Translations under genes and position numbers: made by a program
Source: a bacterium
GTDB lineage: Bacteria; Vulcanimicrobiota; Xenobia; Xenobiales; Xenobiaceae
Direction: 5' to 3'
Length of the DNA: 7,184 nt
Assembly (NCBI GenBank): GCA_017444045.1
Contig: JAFSXO010000228.1
Span: 1-7,184 of the forward strand
Part shown: positions 6,092 through 7,184 of the stretch, piece by piece
How the letters are laid out: every line of letters starts with the position of its first letter
Numbering within the stretch: the first letter of the stretch is position 1
The notes under the pieces: model-generated
What the model was told of the DNA's origin: nothing
The model's input: only the letters and a program-made list of their open reading frames with translations
Database searches by the model: none

Positions 6092-7184
6092 ATGAATACC
6101 GACAGCCCATTCCAGCAAGAACAGGCAAAGCAGGAAGAACAGACCGAACAGAGCCCCACTGAAGTGTCTCAGCAGGAAGAACAGACCGAGCAGAGCTCTA
6201 CTGAAGTGTCTCAGCAGGAAGAAAGCTCCCCTGCGGACGACAGCAGCTCGAAACGGCACAGGCTGCCAGGCTGGTTAAGTTTTTCCCTGAGCATGCTGCT
6301 TTCTTGCCTATTGGGAATGGGCCTTGGTTTGCTCCTGACCAACTATAATGGGTTAAAGTCCATAGCTGCCGAGTATTACTATGAGTTTAAGGATAAATCG
6401 GAATACGGGTGCGAGCTTCCGGAAGAGATCCTGGCCGTCATCAAATGCTACAGGGTTCTGCACCAGGATTTTTACCGTGACATTCCGCCCCAGCTCCTGC
6501 TGAACAGCTCTATAAACGCCATAAATATAGCCTGCGATCCCGAGAATCGCGACAAAAACAAAAATAAGAGCAAGGATAAGGACAAAGGCAAGAACAGAGA
6601 CAGCGACAGCAGCGAGAAGGCCAGCGATAAGGCAAACAAGGACGGCGGCAAGCCTTCAGACCCCAAGTCCTCAGAGTCTGCCAAGGCCCCGTCGCCCCAG
6701 CCGTCTGCTTCTCCGGAAGCTACGCTGCCCACACCCAGTCCCAGCCCCACCCTTACAATGGCGCAGTTTTATTATGCCTACGCCCAGCTGGCAGCGAAAA
6801 AAATGCAGGAACCGTCCAATAAGTGCATTTATCAGCCTTTGCCCGACAGCCTCAGTGACGAGCATGAAATGCTCCTGCAGTACACCAAAACGCTGCTCAA
6901 AGCTCATTACGACAGAATCATCGACAAGGATGAGCTGTGCGAAAAAGCCATAAACGGGATGACCATCGCCACCGCCGATCCCTACACAACCTGCCTTAAC
7001 AAGGAAGAGACCAGAGAGCTGGACGAAAGTCTGGGCAATGAGGATTACGGAGGAATCGGCGTTGCCATTGAAAGGGATGTGCACACCAACCAGCTTACCG
7101 TTATCGCGCCCATTGAAGGCAGCCCGTCAGACACGGCCGGCCTGCTCACCGGCGATGTGATCGTCAGCATCGACGGACGCCCCA
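6092..7184 (+). CDS. Second S41/CTP-like protein, membrane-anchored, partial at right edge
   Basis: Open from ATG 6092 to the window end without a stop (364 codons). It starts 20 nt after ctp, so probably lies in the same transcript. Layout: residues 1-60 form an acidic Gln/Glu/Ser-rich tail with two copies of a 14-residue repeat (15-28, 29-42) and a basic stop KRHR (54-57). A single transmembrane segment at about 61-83 implies an N-in signal anchor. A CTP-type helical element follows at about 113-150, then a low-complexity insert (152-187 rich in Lys/Asp/Asn/Ser, 188-220 rich in Pro/Ser). A second helical element at about 259-303 ends in ADPYTTCLNKEE, and a PDZ domain begins near 318 with YGGIGVAI. 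The helical elements, DPYT block and PDZ opening parallel the upstream ctp, so the genes are paralogues. The catalytic region lies outside the window, so activity cannot be judged. No good Shine-Dalgarno precedes the ATG (GCAGG at 6072-6076 is 15 nt away), suggesting coupling or a weak start. Confidence 0.88.
   Translation, partial: MNTDSPFQQEQAKQEEQTEQSPTEVSQQEEQTEQSSTEVSQQEESSPADDSSSKRHRLPGWLSFSLSMLLSCLLGMGLGLLLTNYNGLKSIAAEYYYEFKDKSEYGCELPEEILAVIKCYRVLHQDFYRDIPPQLLLNSSINAINIACDPENRDKNKNKSKDKDKGKNRDSDSSEKASDKANKDGGKPSDPKSSESAKAPSPQPSASPEATLPTPSPSPTLTMAQFYYAYAQLAAKKMQEPSNKCIYQPLPDSLSDEHEMLLQYTKTLLKAHYDRIIDKDELCEKAINGMTIATADPYTTCLNKEETRELDESLGNEDYGGIGVAIERDVHTNQLTVIAPIEGSPSDTAGLLTGDVIVSIDGRP
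6134..6217 (+). repeat. Two tandem 42-bp units in the second S41 gene
   Basis: Bases 6134-6175 and 6176-6217 are 39/42 identical and encode two 14-residue units starting EEQTEQ and ending TEVSQQ. The next GAA GAA begins a third, abandoned copy. The unit is a multiple of three, so copy-number change would lengthen or shorten the cytoplasmic tail in frame. The near identity, including synonymous positions, suggests a recent duplication. Confidence 0.92.
6545..6751 (+). other. Low-complexity coding insert in the second S41 gene
   Basis: Codons 152-220 encode a highly charged Lys/Asp/Asn/Ser stretch (152-187) and then a Pro/Ser-rich stretch (188-220). The upstream paralogue has only a short linker at the equivalent place (about 83-104). 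It is predicted to be extracytoplasmic, since it follows the signal anchor, and disordered. Its basic-acidic composition could bind cell wall or polymer, which is inference. Confidence 0.75.

Noticed and set aside
5945..6259. Antisense frame with apparent leucine/phenylalanine repeats
   Set aside because: The repeats are the reverse complement of the 42-bp units in the second S41 gene, not an independent membrane protein.
1..7184. Mobile element, CRISPR array, toxin-antitoxin or phage signals
   Set aside because: None seen. All frames with domain evidence are envelope or division genes, and codon style is similar throughout.

Overview
The window looks like a chromosomal cell-envelope and cell-division locus from a bacterium of moderately high GC content. 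All recognisable genes lie on the + strand. The order is a DedA-family membrane protein, ftsE, ftsX, an envC-like M23 murein hydrolase (activator), then two consecutive S41 C-terminal processing proteases. The second protease runs off the right edge. There is no sign of mobile DNA, CRISPR, tRNA or rRNA. The lineage cannot be fixed from sequence alone. An ftsE-ftsX-envC/M23-ctp order occurs in several deep-branching, Firmicutes-type and proteobacterial groups. The FtsE wording around the D-loop (LDPDSSWDIM) resembles Firmicutes-type FtsE more than the E. coli protein.

Layout. Bases 1-73 hold only the leader of the DedA gene, with a good Shine-Dalgarno. The DedA gene (74-736) is followed after 6 nt by ftsE (743-1462). 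A 76-nt gap with a small hairpin and a strong AGGAGG precedes ftsX, whose start is best placed at 1539, not at the upstream in-frame ATG at 1485. ftsX (1539-3044) is followed after 3 nt by envC (3048-4199). The 258-nt gap at 4200-4457 contains a long imperfect hairpin (4245-4303) and a near-consensus sigma-70 promoter (TTGACC, 18 nt, TATAAT). The first S41 protease (4458-6071) follows. After 20 nt comes the second S41-like gene (6092 to the edge, 364 codons visible), which has no stop in the window.

How it fits together. FtsE and FtsX form the ABC-type complex that converts cytoplasmic ATP hydrolysis into activation of an extracytoplasmic coiled-coil hydrolase partner. The coiled-coil/LytM protein encoded next is the expected partner and, unlike E. 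coli EnvC, keeps all visible metal and catalytic residues. DedA proteins include undecaprenyl-phosphate recycling flippases, so its near-coupling to ftsE joins lipid-carrier recycling with septal wall remodelling. Exported S41 proteases are known to degrade murein hydrolases in several bacteria, so the promoter-separated protease pair may control turnover of the hydrolase.

Most unusual points: an FtsX with a roughly 210-residue disordered cytoplasmic extension; a pair of adjacent S41 proteins sharing an apparently duplicated N-terminal helical element; the second of these being membrane-anchored, with a repetitive acidic N-terminal tail and a low-complexity insert between its two helical elements; and a catalytically intact EnvC-like enzyme.
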